DNA of 64,000 nucleotides from Anaerosporomusa subterranea (GCF_001611555.1 NZ_LSGP01000013.1:186001-250000), one strand, 5' to 3'. Positions 51,425 to 58,855 are shown, counted from the stretch's first letter. The notes: generated from the letters alone by a model not told the origin. A program made the numbers and translations.

Positions 51425-52027
51425 GTGTTAAGGAAGTGTGTCTGTGGAGGACTACTCCTCGGTGCGTCGGCATTATTCGCAGCAGGATTTGGTGCTAATC
51501 AAGAACCAGCGGCATTTTTGCCAGGCAACTCACGTGATGTCGTAAGACTACACGTAATTGCTAATAGTGACGCGCAGTATGACCAACTGGTAAAATTAAA
51601 AGTTAGGGATGCGGTTATCGCCTATATGGCGCCTAAACTGAAAAATATCGCTACCAGCGCAGAAGCAACTGCCGTCATTGCTGAAAATCGGCGAGATATG
51701 GAAGAGGTAGCCCGTAGGGTATTACTGCTTAGCGGAGTTGCGTATCCAGTACAAGTACAATTCGGCCAATTCGACTTTCCAATAAAGGCCTATGGTGAAT
51801 CGGTATACCCTGCAGGTAAGTATAATGCGGTGCGAGTCCTTTTAGGAAAGGCTGAAGGAAGTAATTGGTGGTGTGTGTTGTTCCCACCATTATGTTTCAT
51901 TGATGCCAATAATGCAGTATCTACGCAAGCAGTAGGGTTAAAACCTGCTGCTAACGACGGCTATGGTCAAAAAGTTGAGCTTCGTTGGAAGCTGTTTGAA
52001 ATTTGGCGGCAACCGGACAAAGAATGA
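51425..52027 (+). CDS. spoIIR: Stage II sporulation protein R (SpoIIR)
   Basis: 200 aa from GTG 51425 (TTGGAGG upstream). N-terminal signal segment (about 1-22), then 'DVVRLHVIANSDAQYDQLVKLKVRDAVI' and 'GSNWWCVLFPPLCFID', the two motifs that define SpoIIR. It is secreted from the forespore into the space between the two membranes and triggers SpoIIGA to activate sigma-E. Its location directly after sigG puts signal, protease, and both sigma factors in one 3.2-kb cassette; in Bacillus spoIIR lies far from spoIIGA. Confidence 0.95.
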   Translation: MLRKCVCGGLLLGASALFAAGFGANQEPAAFLPGNSRDVVRLHVIANSDAQYDQLVKLKVRDAVIAYMAPKLKNIATSAEATAVIAENRRDMEEVARRVLLLSGVAYPVQVQFGQFDFPIKAYGESVYPAGKYNAVRVLLGKAEGSNWWCVLFPPLCFIDANNAVSTQAVGLKPAANDGYGQKVELRWKLFEIWRQPDKE

Positions 52028-52043
52028 TAATACATAAATTATT

Positions 52044-52061
52044 GTCCCTCATATAATTGTA
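52044..52061 (+). promoter_or_regulatory. Promoter-like motif, first copy
   Basis: GTCCCTCATATAATTGTA. A nearly identical GTCCCTCATATAATGTA lies at 52717-52733, 32 bp before the YmxH gene. The CATATAAT core resembles a -10 of sporulation sigma factors (sigma-E/K type CATA..AT), but I could not define matching -35 elements. The first copy faces a 240-bp gap with no gene before 52308. Confidence 0.35.
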
Positions 52062-52156
52062 TCTGGGACGACCGAAGAGGCTGAGGATCATACGCACGAT
52101 TTTGTTTTTGCTACTCTAATTGAAAACCCAATTGGTGACTAGCCTATTTATGGATT

Positions 52157-52183
52157 AAAGCTCCGCTTAAATTGCGGGGCTTT
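52157..52183 (+). terminator. Hairpin after spoIIR
   Basis: AAAGCTCCGC (52157-52166) pairs with GCGGGGCTTT (52174-52183) with one G-U pair. The tail (gatattt) is not a good T run; a T-rich stretch of nine bases follows later at about 52236. Termination of the spoIIR message here is plausible but weakly supported. Confidence 0.5.
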
Positions 52184-52307
52184 GATATTTACCGAGAGAC
52201 TATCGCTCTATCGCGTCTGCCTCCAAGTGGGTGGTTTTTTTTTATCGTAACCATATTCTATCATTCAGCATATTATGAATTAGATATCTAGCTAGGAGGT
52301 GTGTTTT

Positions 52308-52424
52308 ATGGGTCGTGGCTTTGGAGGCTGCGGATTTGGCGGAAGTGGAAGTGGGATTATAATCATCATCATAATAATACTTCTGCTTTTCTGCTTTGAT
52401 GAAGATTCTTCGAGCTGTATTTAA
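52308..52424 (+). CDS. Sporulation-type microprotein, Gly-rich with one membrane helix
   Basis: 38 codons, ATG 52308 to TAA 52424, behind a very strong TAGGAGGTGTG site. The product starts 'MGRGFGGCGFGGSGSG', continues with a run of eight isoleucines and LLLFCF, and ends with an acidic 'DEDSSSCI' tail. This layout (Gly-rich head, single helix, short tail) resembles the YjcZ/SscA-type small spore-coat or sporulation proteins of Firmicutes, though the exact family is not identified. The neighbours (spoIIR on the left, YmxH genes on the right) support a sporulation link. A good terminator follows at 52482. Confidence 0.7.
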   Translation: MGRGFGGCGFGGSGSGIIIIIIIILLLFCFDEDSSSCI

Positions 52425-52481
52425 TACCGTGAGACTGGGGCAACCCGTCCATTCTTGATTATCTACAAGTACCTCCTTCGA

Positions 52482-52516
52482 TAAAATGCCCTAACACCAG
52501 GGGCATTTTATTTTTG
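52482..52516 (+). terminator. Terminator after the microprotein gene
   Basis: TAAAATGCCC (52482-52491) pairs with GGGCATTTTA (52501-52510), followed by TTTTTG. Reads as bidirectional. Confidence 0.85.
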
Positions 52517-52520
52517 CACT

Positions 52521-52604
52521 ATGATCATTAGCCACTTAATGGGGCATGCTAGCGTAAGCTGTATATTGGACGTTTACGGCCGCCTTTCCCTGGCGATACA
52601 GTAA
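52521..52604 (+). pseudogene. C-terminal remnant of a tyrosine recombinase/phage integrase
   Basis: The 27-codon frame from ATG 52521 to TAA 52604 reads 'ISHLMGHASVS', 'ILDVYGRLSLAIQ'. This is the last catalytic segment of tyrosine integrases, LGH-x-S-x-x-T-x-D-x-Y with the nucleophilic tyrosine in 'DVYG'; the usual Thr is Ile here. Nothing upstream continues the frame: the terminator at 52482-52516 abuts it. So it marks a decayed mobile element. The rest of 52605-52764 holds no gene that I can see, only A+T-rich DNA and the second promoter-like motif (52717-52733). No att repeats were found. Confidence 0.65.
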
Positions 52605-52764
52605 AGGCCATGACCGGGCTTGAATTATCTTATACAGCGTTATCATCAAAGGGAAAAACCCTAGATAAAATAAGCATTCGTGAGCATTGCTAAAAAAATA
52701 ATCACTAAACCAACTAGTCCCTCATATAATGTAAAGGAACATTAGGCGGAGGGATAGATGAACG

Positions 52765-53028
52765 ATGATGAAGACAAGCGATCTTCGGGCAAAAGAAGTG
52801 ATCAACACTATCGATGGCAAATGCTTAGGACATATTACCGATATAGAGATCAACGTAGAGACAGGAAAACTGACGGCGATTGTAGTTCCCGGCAATGGGC
52901 GATTTCTCGGCTTCTTTGGCAGAAACGAAGAGATTATTATTCCATGGGACAAAATTAATAAGATCGGTTTGGATGTTATCTTGGTCGAAACAACGGCCTC
53001 AGTCGACTACGAGCGCTTAGATCGATAA
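52765..53028 (+). CDS. YlmC/YmxH-family PRC-barrel sporulation protein (copy 1)
   Basis: 87 aa from ATG 52765 (or 52768); GCGGAGGG lies 11-14 nt upstream. PRC-barrel fold: 'KTSDLRAKEVINTIDGKCLGHITDIEINVETGKLTAIVVPG', 'GFFGRNEEIIIPWDKINKIGLDVILV' (pieces) match the YlmC/YmxH family, present in nearly all spore formers and probably under sporulation control. In Bacillus ymxH stands just before the dipicolinate synthase genes; here the family precedes the dap operon. Molecular function unknown; an adaptor fold. A terminator follows at once. Confidence 0.88.
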   Translation: MMKTSDLRAKEVINTIDGKCLGHITDIEINVETGKLTAIVVPGNGRFLGFFGRNEEIIIPWDKINKIGLDVILVETTASVDYERLDR

Positions 53029-53037
53029 ACTATATAC

Positions 53038-53065
53038 AATAACGGCTCAGGCCGTTATTTTTTTT
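53038..53065 (+). terminator. Terminator after the first YmxH gene
   Basis: AATAACGGC (53038-53046) pairs with GCCGTTATT (53051-53059) across a 4-nt loop, then six or more T. Confidence 0.9.
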
Positions 53066-53125
53066 GACATCAATCCGGGGTGTGATCGCATATCTTACTG
53101 TAACGATGGTTAGGGAGAGATGCGC

Positions 53126-53440
53126 ATGCATTTTTGGGCTTTGATCATTCTGCTAATTATTTTAATTGGCGGGTCCATATGGATGCGAATGTGCTGTTTG
53201 CGAGCAGTTGATTCTTCTAAAGTCCAACAAACCGTGTTTTCAATAGCAGTGCAAGAATTAGTTGCCACTGCTGGTGGCGTTTACCTCTCGATCATTGCAC
53301 TTGTCTCTTTTTTGAAACTGGACATTCCAGAAAAGCTGGCAGTGGCGGGAATTTCCTTTGATCCTATCGCATTACTGGCAATTGGCGTTGCGGTAGCACA
53401 ACCATTGTGGAGAAGGCTGTTCCCCGAGAATACAGAATAG
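53126..53440 (+). CDS. Small membrane protein of unknown function
   Basis: 104 aa from ATG 53126 (AGGGAGAG at 53111-53118; ATG 53120 is too close to that site). Three hydrophobic stretches are visible: residues 2-20 ('HFWALIILLIILIGGSIW'), about 46-66 ('LVATAGGVYLSIIALVSFL') and about 78-94. Adjacent cysteines occur after the first helix ('MRMCCLRA'). I do not recognise the family. It lies 13 bp before the second YmxH gene and probably shares its transcript, so a role in the sporulating cell envelope is a reasonable guess. Confidence 0.75.
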   Translation: MHFWALIILLIILIGGSIWMRMCCLRAVDSSKVQQTVFSIAVQELVATAGGVYLSIIALVSFLKLDIPEKLAVAGISFDPIALLAIGVAVAQPLWRRLFPENTE

Positions 53441-53453
53441 ATGGGGTGATATT

Positions 53454-53732
53454 TTGCGTTTAAGTGATATGACGGGGAAAGAAGTAATTAATATCGCCGA
53501 TGGAGCTAGACTAGGAATTGTTGAAGAATGTGATCTTGGTTTCGATTCAAGGACAGGCAAAATCGAATCCTTGTTGCTGCCGGGACGCGGTGGTTTGTTA
53601 CAACTATTCGGTGAGTGCAAAGGAGCAGTTATACCATGGCAGTCAATCCGCCGAATTGGCGACGAGGTGATCATAACAGATATGAGCGATTCAGCCGATC
53701 GAGGTTTGATGGGAATTCGTCATGATCGGTAG
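53454..53732 (+). CDS. YlmC/YmxH-family PRC-barrel sporulation protein (copy 2)
   Basis: 92 aa from TTG 53454, behind GGGGTGA. The sequence 'MRLSDMTGKEVINIADGARLG' (here read from TTG), 'ECDLGFDSRTGKIESLLLPG', 'GAVIPWQSIRRIGDEVII' is closer to the Bacillus YmxH/YlmC consensus than copy 1. It is 426 bp downstream of copy 1, the two being about 40 percent alike by eye. Probable sporulation-stage adaptor; no enzymatic residues are evident. Confidence 0.9.
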   Translation: MRLSDMTGKEVINIADGARLGIVEECDLGFDSRTGKIESLLLPGRGGLLQLFGECKGAVIPWQSIRRIGDEVIITDMSDSADRGLMGIRHDR

Positions 53733-53809
53733 AACAGATTAAAGCGAATAAAAACGACTGATTGGGGCAGGATATTATTATCATCATGGCAATACTAGGA
53801 GGAGATATC

Positions 53810-54490
53810 ATGGAAAACAACAACAATTCTTCGCAAATGACAAATCAAACCGGCCCTGTCGTGACCAGTTATGCAGAAGGGCAATCTGCAGGCATGCAAG
53901 CATCAGGAAATACGAATACACAAACTGGGATGAATTCACAAACTAATATGACCTCGCAATCGACAATGACAACTCAAGCCGGTGGACAACAAGCCAAAGT
54001 TGCTTCCGGCAGGCAAAAGGTAGTTATCGGTATTTTCGAATCCAAACGTGAAGCTGAACAAGCAGTTAGCCAACTGCGCAATCAGGGGTTTTCCGATCAG
54101 GAAATTAATATCGTATCTAAACAAGGCCAAAATCAAACAGAGTATGCAGAAGATGACATTAGCGACGGGGCTCTTACCGGAGGTACGCTTGGCGGCATTG
54201 GCGGCCTACTGCTTGGTGCAGGCGCTCTAGCCATTCCGGGATTAGGACCAATCGTGGCAGTCGGACCGATCGCCGCTGCATTAAGTGGTGCGGTAATGGG
54301 AGGTGTCGCCGGCGGTCTGATTGACTGGGGGATTCCTGAGGAAGTCAGTCGTCGTTATGAGAACAGTGTCCGGCAAGGCGGAATTTTGGCCGTAATTCGT
54401 ACATCTGATAGCTCTGTTAATCAGGCAGCCAGCATTTTACGGCAAAATGGAGCGAAAGATGTGGAATCACATGCCAGTAACGCACAGTAG
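53810..54490 (+). CDS. General stress protein 17M/YflT-like protein with glycine zipper
   Basis: 226 aa from ATG 53810 (AGGAGG at 53797-53802). The first ~62 residues are disordered, rich in Asn, Gln, Thr, Ser and Met ('NTNTQTGMNSQTNMTSQ'). Next comes a ferredoxin-like YflT/GspM domain ('KVVIGIFESKREAEQAVSQLRNQGFSDQEI'), then a Gly/Ala zipper (about 125-180, 'GGTLGGIGGLLLGAGALAIPG') and a second half of the domain ('GGILAVIRTSDSSVNQAASIL'). Proteins of this kind are made under general or desiccation stress; the Gly zipper may insert into membranes. Position next to YmxH genes hints at sporulation or stress control. Molecular function unknown. Confidence 0.85.
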   Translation: MENNNNSSQMTNQTGPVVTSYAEGQSAGMQASGNTNTQTGMNSQTNMTSQSTMTTQAGGQQAKVASGRQKVVIGIFESKREAEQAVSQLRNQGFSDQEINIVSKQGQNQTEYAEDDISDGALTGGTLGGIGGLLLGAGALAIPGLGPIVAVGPIAAALSGAVMGGVAGGLIDWGIPEEVSRRYENSVRQGGILAVIRTSDSSVNQAASILRQNGAKDVESHASNAQ

Positions 54491-54517
54491 TGATCTTGGC
54501 AAACTGGAAATAAAGTA

Positions 54518-54547
54518 TTGACACAATAGTCACTAACGGGATACAAT
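54518..54547 (+). promoter_or_regulatory. Promoter of the lysine-riboswitch operon
   Basis: Consensus TTGACA (54518-54523), 18-bp spacer, TACAAT (54542-54547). Transcription starts just before the riboswitch aptamer. Confidence 0.8.
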
Positions 54548-54562
54548 GAACATAAATTAAAT

Positions 54563-54755
54563 AGAATCAGACCTGCGTACAGTGTAGTAGAGGTGCAGGC
54601 AACAAAAGTACTTTCAGGGAAGAGTGGTATCAATGATCTGAAAGAAAAGGGTTGTCTGCCGAAGCGATTGTGTCACCGGGACATTTTCGCTGGTCTTGTA
54701 TAAAATATATACAAGATTGTCACCATGTTACCTCATGGTGGAGCGCTATCTCACT
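54563..54755 (+). ncRNA. Lysine riboswitch (L box)
   Basis: Conserved L-box parts are present in order: GTAGAGGTGC (54586-54595), the AAAAGTA region, 'cagggaaga' and GTCTGCCGAAGCG (54654-54666), followed by long helices (TGTATAAAATATATACA near 54698-54714, CACCATG..CATGGTG near 54721-54740) and the closing GAGCGCTATCTC. It precedes dapB-asd-dapG-dapA, whose end product pathway is lysine. Lysine binding should favour the terminator at 54803. The ends of the aptamer are approximate. Confidence 0.85.
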
Positions 54756-54802
54756 AATCAAGGCGAAACAAATTGTTTTTCCTTGTTTGACAAGGCTGCG
54801 TT

Positions 54803-54842
54803 AAGCAGTCAGTGAGAACTTCGCTCACTGACTGCTTTTATT
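54803..54842 (+). terminator. Terminator of the lysine riboswitch expression platform
   Basis: AAGCAGTCAGTGAG (54803-54816) pairs perfectly with CTCACTGACTGCTT (54824-54837), then TTATTTT. It lies 17 nt before the dapB ATG and overlaps nothing. Confidence 0.92.
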
Positions 54843-54858
54843 TTAGGAGGTGTATGAC

Positions 54859-55653
54859 ATGATCCGGGTATTAGTGTGCGGTGCATATGGAAAAATGGGC
54901 CGCGAGGTTCTAAAGGCCGTGCACAAAGATGAACATTTGAGTGTGGTCGGTGCTGTAGATGTGAAATCTGAATTTTCCGATGTTGGTGATTTGATTGGAA
55001 CCAGCAAAATCGGTGTTGTAGTAGGTAGTGATTTAGAAACTGTCATTCAGGAAACCCGCCCCCAAGTATTGGTTGATTTTACCCGTCCTGAGTCAGTAAT
55101 GAACAATTTGCAAATTGCCATCCGTAACGGCGTTTGTCCGGTTGTGGGAACCACCGGCCTATCTGAAGCCGACGTAGCAGCGGTTAAGCAGCTTTGTAAA
55201 GAGAGACATGTTAATGCCATTATTGCACCGAATTTTTCATTGGGAGCCATTTTGATGATGCGCTTGGCCAAAGAAGCTGCCTCAGTTTTTCCGCATGTTG
55301 AAATCATCGAACTACATCACGATCAGAAGCTAGACGCTCCTTCAGGGACCGCGCTTCGTACTGCTGAATTAATTATGGAAACCCGCGGCCAGATGCGTCA
55401 GGGCCATCCGCAAGAAGTGGAAAAACTGGCTGGTGCCCGTGGCGGCGAAACAGGTGGCATCCGTATACATAGTGTCCGGCTACCTGGCTATGTGGCGCAT
55501 CAGGAAGTGATCTTCGGCGGACTAGGTCAGACGCTAACAATTCGGCATGACTCAGTTTCTCGAGAATCCTTCATGCCTGGCGTTGTCTTGGCATGTAAAA
55601 AGGTGTTAACTGTTGACGGTTTAGTGTTTGGTCTGGAGAATATTCTAGAATAA
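54859..55653 (+). CDS. dapB: 4-hydroxy-tetrahydrodipicolinate reductase DapB
   Basis: 264 aa from ATG 54859; AGGAGG at 54845-54850 is 8 nt before it. NAD(P)H loop 'VLVCGAYGKMGREVLKAV', 'VLVDFTRPESVMNN', 'VVGTTGLSEADV', 'APNFSLGAILMMRLA', the catalytic 'ELHHDQKLDAPSGTALRTAE' (pieces) and 'SVRLPGYVAHQEVIFGG' are all present. It reduces the dihydrodipicolinate precursor in the lysine/diaminopimelate pathway, and so competes with dipicolinate formation in spores. First gene of the riboswitch-controlled operon. Confidence 0.96.
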   Translation: MIRVLVCGAYGKMGREVLKAVHKDEHLSVVGAVDVKSEFSDVGDLIGTSKIGVVVGSDLETVIQETRPQVLVDFTRPESVMNNLQIAIRNGVCPVVGTTGLSEADVAAVKQLCKERHVNAIIAPNFSLGAILMMRLAKEAASVFPHVEIIELHHDQKLDAPSGTALRTAELIMETRGQMRQGHPQEVEKLAGARGGETGGIRIHSVRLPGYVAHQEVIFGGLGQTLTIRHDSVSRESFMPGVVLACKKVLTVDGLVFGLENILE

Positions 55654-55667
55654 CGGAGGTACTTAAA

Positions 55668-56699
55668 ATGAAAAAACCGAATGTGGCTATTCTCGGAGCA
55701 ACCGGCGCCGTAGGTCAGGAGTTCCTTAAACTCATCGCAGAACGTAATTTTCCCTTCAATAATTTGAAACTGTTGGCGTCAGAACGTTCTGCAGGCAAAC
55801 AAATTGAAGTGCTAGGTAAGACATATACAGTGGAAGAAGCCACACCGGACTCGTTTAATGGGATTGATATTGCGCTTTTCGCAGGTGGAGCGGCCAGCAA
55901 GACTCTAGCGCCTGAAGCTGTCCGCCGCGGCGCCATAGTTATTGATAATTCAAGCGCATTCCGTATGGATCCAGATGTGCCACTTGTCGTTCCAGAGGTT
56001 AATCCAGAGGCGTTACACTCCCATAAGGGGATCATCGCTAATCCGAATTGTTCCACTATCATTATGGTTATGGCTCTAAAACCAATCCATGATCGGGCCA
56101 AGATTAAGCGGATTGTCGTGTCGACATATCAAGCAGTATCAGGAGCAGGTAAAGAAGCGATTGATGAGTTGACTGAGCAAGTGACCGACATACTAGCTGG
56201 CAGACCTGTTCAAGCTAACATTCTGCCAAGCGCAAGTCTTCCCAAACACTATCAGATTGCTTTTAATTTACTCCCTCAAATTGATGTTTTTCTTGAAGAT
56301 GGGTATACCAAAGAAGAAATGAAGATGGTACACGAAACCCATAAGATACTTAATGATTATTCGATAGGTATTACAGCTACGACGATTCGCGTACCTGTAT
56401 ACCGCAGTCATTCCGAATCTGTCAATATCGAGCTGGCTTCTGACTTGTCAGTTGATGAAACCAAAGAACTTCTTGCCGGATTCCAGGGGGTCAGCATTCT
56501 TGACAATCCAGCTGAAATGGAGTATCCGATGCCGCTATTCTGCTCTGATAAAGATGATGTTTATGTTGGTAGAATTCGCAAAGATACTTCAGTACCCTAT
56601 GGATTAAATCTGTGGGTTGTTGGTGACCAAATCCGCAAAGGCGCGGCGCTGAACGCATTGCAAATCGCGGAATATATGATCGCCCATCAGTTAGTATGA
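55668..56699 (+). CDS. asd: Aspartate-semialdehyde dehydrogenase
   Basis: 343 aa. NADP loop 'VAILGATGAVGQEFLKLI', the 'SERSAGK' phosphate motif, 'NPNCSTI' with the catalytic cysteine, 'VVSTYQAVSGAGKEAIDELTEQ' (pieces) and 'RVPVYRSHSESVNIE'. It reduces aspartyl phosphate to aspartate semialdehyde, the branch point to lysine, threonine and methionine. CGGAGGT precedes ATG 55668. Gene order asd-dapG-dapA is identical to Bacillus. Confidence 0.96.
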   Translation: MKKPNVAILGATGAVGQEFLKLIAERNFPFNNLKLLASERSAGKQIEVLGKTYTVEEATPDSFNGIDIALFAGGAASKTLAPEAVRRGAIVIDNSSAFRMDPDVPLVVPEVNPEALHSHKGIIANPNCSTIIMVMALKPIHDRAKIKRIVVSTYQAVSGAGKEAIDELTEQVTDILAGRPVQANILPSASLPKHYQIAFNLLPQIDVFLEDGYTKEEMKMVHETHKILNDYSIGITATTIRVPVYRSHSESVNIELASDLSVDETKELLAGFQGVSILDNPAEMEYPMPLFCSDKDDVYVGRIRKDTSVPYGLNLWVVGDQIRKGAALNALQIAEYMIAHQLV

Positions 56700-56709
56700 G
56701 GTGCAAAGA

Positions 56710-57933
56710 ATGAGGATCATTGTTCAAAAGTTCGGCGGTACATCTGTAGCTTCGCCGGAAAATCGTGAACTGGTAGTGGGGAAGATTGCCAAGGCGCAAG
56801 AGCAAGGGTTTCAATCAGTCGTTGTCGTGTCTGCCATGGGCCGAAAAGGAGATCGCTATGCGACCGATACACTGATTGATTTAGCGCGCGGCACTTGTAA
56901 AGACGTCAATTCTCGCGAGCTGGATTTGATGATGTGTTGTGGAGAAATTATTTCAGCTGTTGTCATGGCAGGCACGTTGCAAGCAGCAGGAATTGATGCT
57001 GTTGTACTTACAGGCGGGCAGGCCGGGATCATGACTGATAATAATTTTAGTAGCGCGCGGATTCAAAAGATTGATACAGCTCGCATATTAAGCCTGCTAG
57101 AAATGGGTAAGACTCCGGTTGTTTGCGGTTTTCAAGGCATAACTGCCGGTGGTGAATTAACAACATTAGGGCGAGGCGGCAGTGACACAACAGCCTCTGC
57201 ATTAGGCGCAGCGCTGAATGCGCAAATGGTAGAAATTTATACCGATGTGGACGGGATCATGACAGCTGACCCCCGCGTTGTCGATAACGCGCGTATTCTT
57301 GATGTGATCAGCTATAGTGAAGTGTGCCAATTGGCGCATCAGGGCGCTAAGGTCATTCACCCCCGGGCTGTTGAAATCGCGATGCAGAAGAGCATTCCGC
57401 TGATCGTCAAATCTACTTTCAGTGACATGCCGGGAACTTTGATCACAAATATCGGTAAAGAAGATGGCTCTGGGGCGTTAGTGGAAGATCGGATCGCGGC
57501 AGGGGTAACCTCTCTTTTAAATATTGCGCAAATACGGGTTAAATTGGCTGCTTCTGCATCACAGGAAGCTGGATTTACAGTCTTCCGGTCGATGTCAGAT
57601 AATAAAATCAGCGTTGACCTCATTAATGTGTTTCCAGACCAAATCATGTTTACGGTTGGTCAGGACATGATGGAGAAAGCTGCCGAAACTCTCTGCACAC
57701 TCGGATTTGAAGTGGATGTTGTTCCCGGATGTGCGAAGGTATCGGTCGTCGGCGGCGGCATGCGCGAGGTACCGGGTGTTATGGCCTCGTTTGTTGAGGC
57801 GCTGGCGCTAAATGGAATTTCCATCTTGCAGACAGTAGATTCAAACGCTTCTATATCCGTACTCGTGCGTCAAGAATTTGCCACGAAAGCAGTGCAGGCA
57901 CTGCATGAGAAATTTGGGCTATCACATCCTTGA
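56710..57933 (+). CDS. dapG: Aspartate kinase (DapG type)
   Basis: 407 aa from ATG 56710; GAGGTG at 56698-56703 serves it. 'IVQKFGGTSVAS' start, 'VVVVSAMGRKGDRYATDTLID' (pieces), 'TTLGRGGSDTTASALG', 'EIYTDVDGIMTADPRVV', 'AKVIHPRAVEIA' form the kinase; two ACT domains fill about 265-407 ('SVVGGGMREVPGV', 'QTVDSNASISVLV'). By position it matches Bacillus aspartokinase I (DapG), which is inhibited by diaminopimelate; feedback specificity here is inferred. It phosphorylates aspartate as the first committed step. Confidence 0.94.
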   Translation: MRIIVQKFGGTSVASPENRELVVGKIAKAQEQGFQSVVVVSAMGRKGDRYATDTLIDLARGTCKDVNSRELDLMMCCGEIISAVVMAGTLQAAGIDAVVLTGGQAGIMTDNNFSSARIQKIDTARILSLLEMGKTPVVCGFQGITAGGELTTLGRGGSDTTASALGAALNAQMVEIYTDVDGIMTADPRVVDNARILDVISYSEVCQLAHQGAKVIHPRAVEIAMQKSIPLIVKSTFSDMPGTLITNIGKEDGSGALVEDRIAAGVTSLLNIAQIRVKLAASASQEAGFTVFRSMSDNKISVDLINVFPDQIMFTVGQDMMEKAAETLCTLGFEVDVVPGCAKVSVVGGGMREVPGVMASFVEALALNGISILQTVDSNASISVLVRQEFATKAVQALHEKFGLSHP

Positions 57934-57958
57934 ATGATTATATTGGAGGGGTAGAAAA

Positions 57959-58840
57959 ATGAAATCCTTTGGCCGTATTCTTACCGCGATGGTTACTCCG
58001 TTTCATGAGGACGGCAGCGTCAACTATCAAGCAGCGGCCGCTCTTGCTCGACATCTGGTGGCTAACGGTTCAGACGGTTTGGTTGTCGCCGGTAGTACTG
58101 GTGAGGCTGCGACGATGGATGCAGACGAAAAGCTTCGTCTATTCGCAACTGTTGCGGACGCAGTTGGCGATAAAGCGACAGTCATTGCTGGCACAGGCAG
58201 TAATGACACCAGGGCGTCAATTGCCTTAACACGGCAAGCGGAGAAGCTTGGCGTACACGGAGTCATGCTGGTTGGCCCTTATTATAACAAGCCTACTCAG
58301 GAAGGTTTTTATCAGCACTTTAAGGCTATTGCTGAAGTAACATCGTTACCGGTCATTATTTATAACGTTCCAGGTCGTACAGCCTCGAATATTTTACCTG
58401 AGACGATTGCACGGCTAGCCACTATACCTAATATTGCGGCTGTTAAGGAATCAAGCGGCAATCTTGATCAAGTGTCGGAAATTGTACGAACAACGCCTGA
58501 TGACTTCCTGGTATACAGTGGAGATGATAGTTTGACATTGCCTATTCTTTCTGTTGGCGGCTGTGGCATTATCAGTGTTGCTGCTCACGCAGTTGGTGTA
58601 CGCATGCATCAGATGGTTGATGCGTATTTTGCCGGTGATATCGCCCAGGCAAGAAATATTCATCTCGAACTGTTGCCATTTTTCAAGGTGATTTTTATTG
58701 CAAGCAATCCTATACCGATTAAAACCATTATGAAAATGCTAGGACACGAGGTTGGTGGATTCCGTCTGCCGCTTGTGCCAGCGACAGACAAAGAAATCGT
58801 GCAATTGCAGCAAGTTATGACAAAGTTGAATATTCGCTAA
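57959..58840 (+). CDS. dapA: 4-hydroxy-tetrahydrodipicolinate synthase DapA
   Basis: 293-aa TIM barrel. 'ILTAMVTPFHEDGSVNY', 'GSTGEAATM' (Thr-Thr/Gly motif), 'VMLVGPYYNKPTQEGFYQHF' (catalytic Tyr), 'VIIYNVPGRTASNI' (second Tyr and Arg) and the Schiff-base lysine in 'IAAVKESSGN'. Condenses pyruvate with aspartate semialdehyde. In a spore former its product feeds both peptidoglycan diaminopimelate and spore dipicolinate. TGGAGGGG precedes the ATG. Terminator right after the stop. Confidence 0.96.
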   Translation: MKSFGRILTAMVTPFHEDGSVNYQAAAALARHLVANGSDGLVVAGSTGEAATMDADEKLRLFATVADAVGDKATVIAGTGSNDTRASIALTRQAEKLGVHGVMLVGPYYNKPTQEGFYQHFKAIAEVTSLPVIIYNVPGRTASNILPETIARLATIPNIAAVKESSGNLDQVSEIVRTTPDDFLVYSGDDSLTLPILSVGGCGIISVAAHAVGVRMHQMVDAYFAGDIAQARNIHLELLPFFKVIFIASNPIPIKTIMKMLGHEVGGFRLPLVPATDKEIVQLQQVMTKLNIR

Positions 58841-58855
58841 AACATAGCTGTTTTT

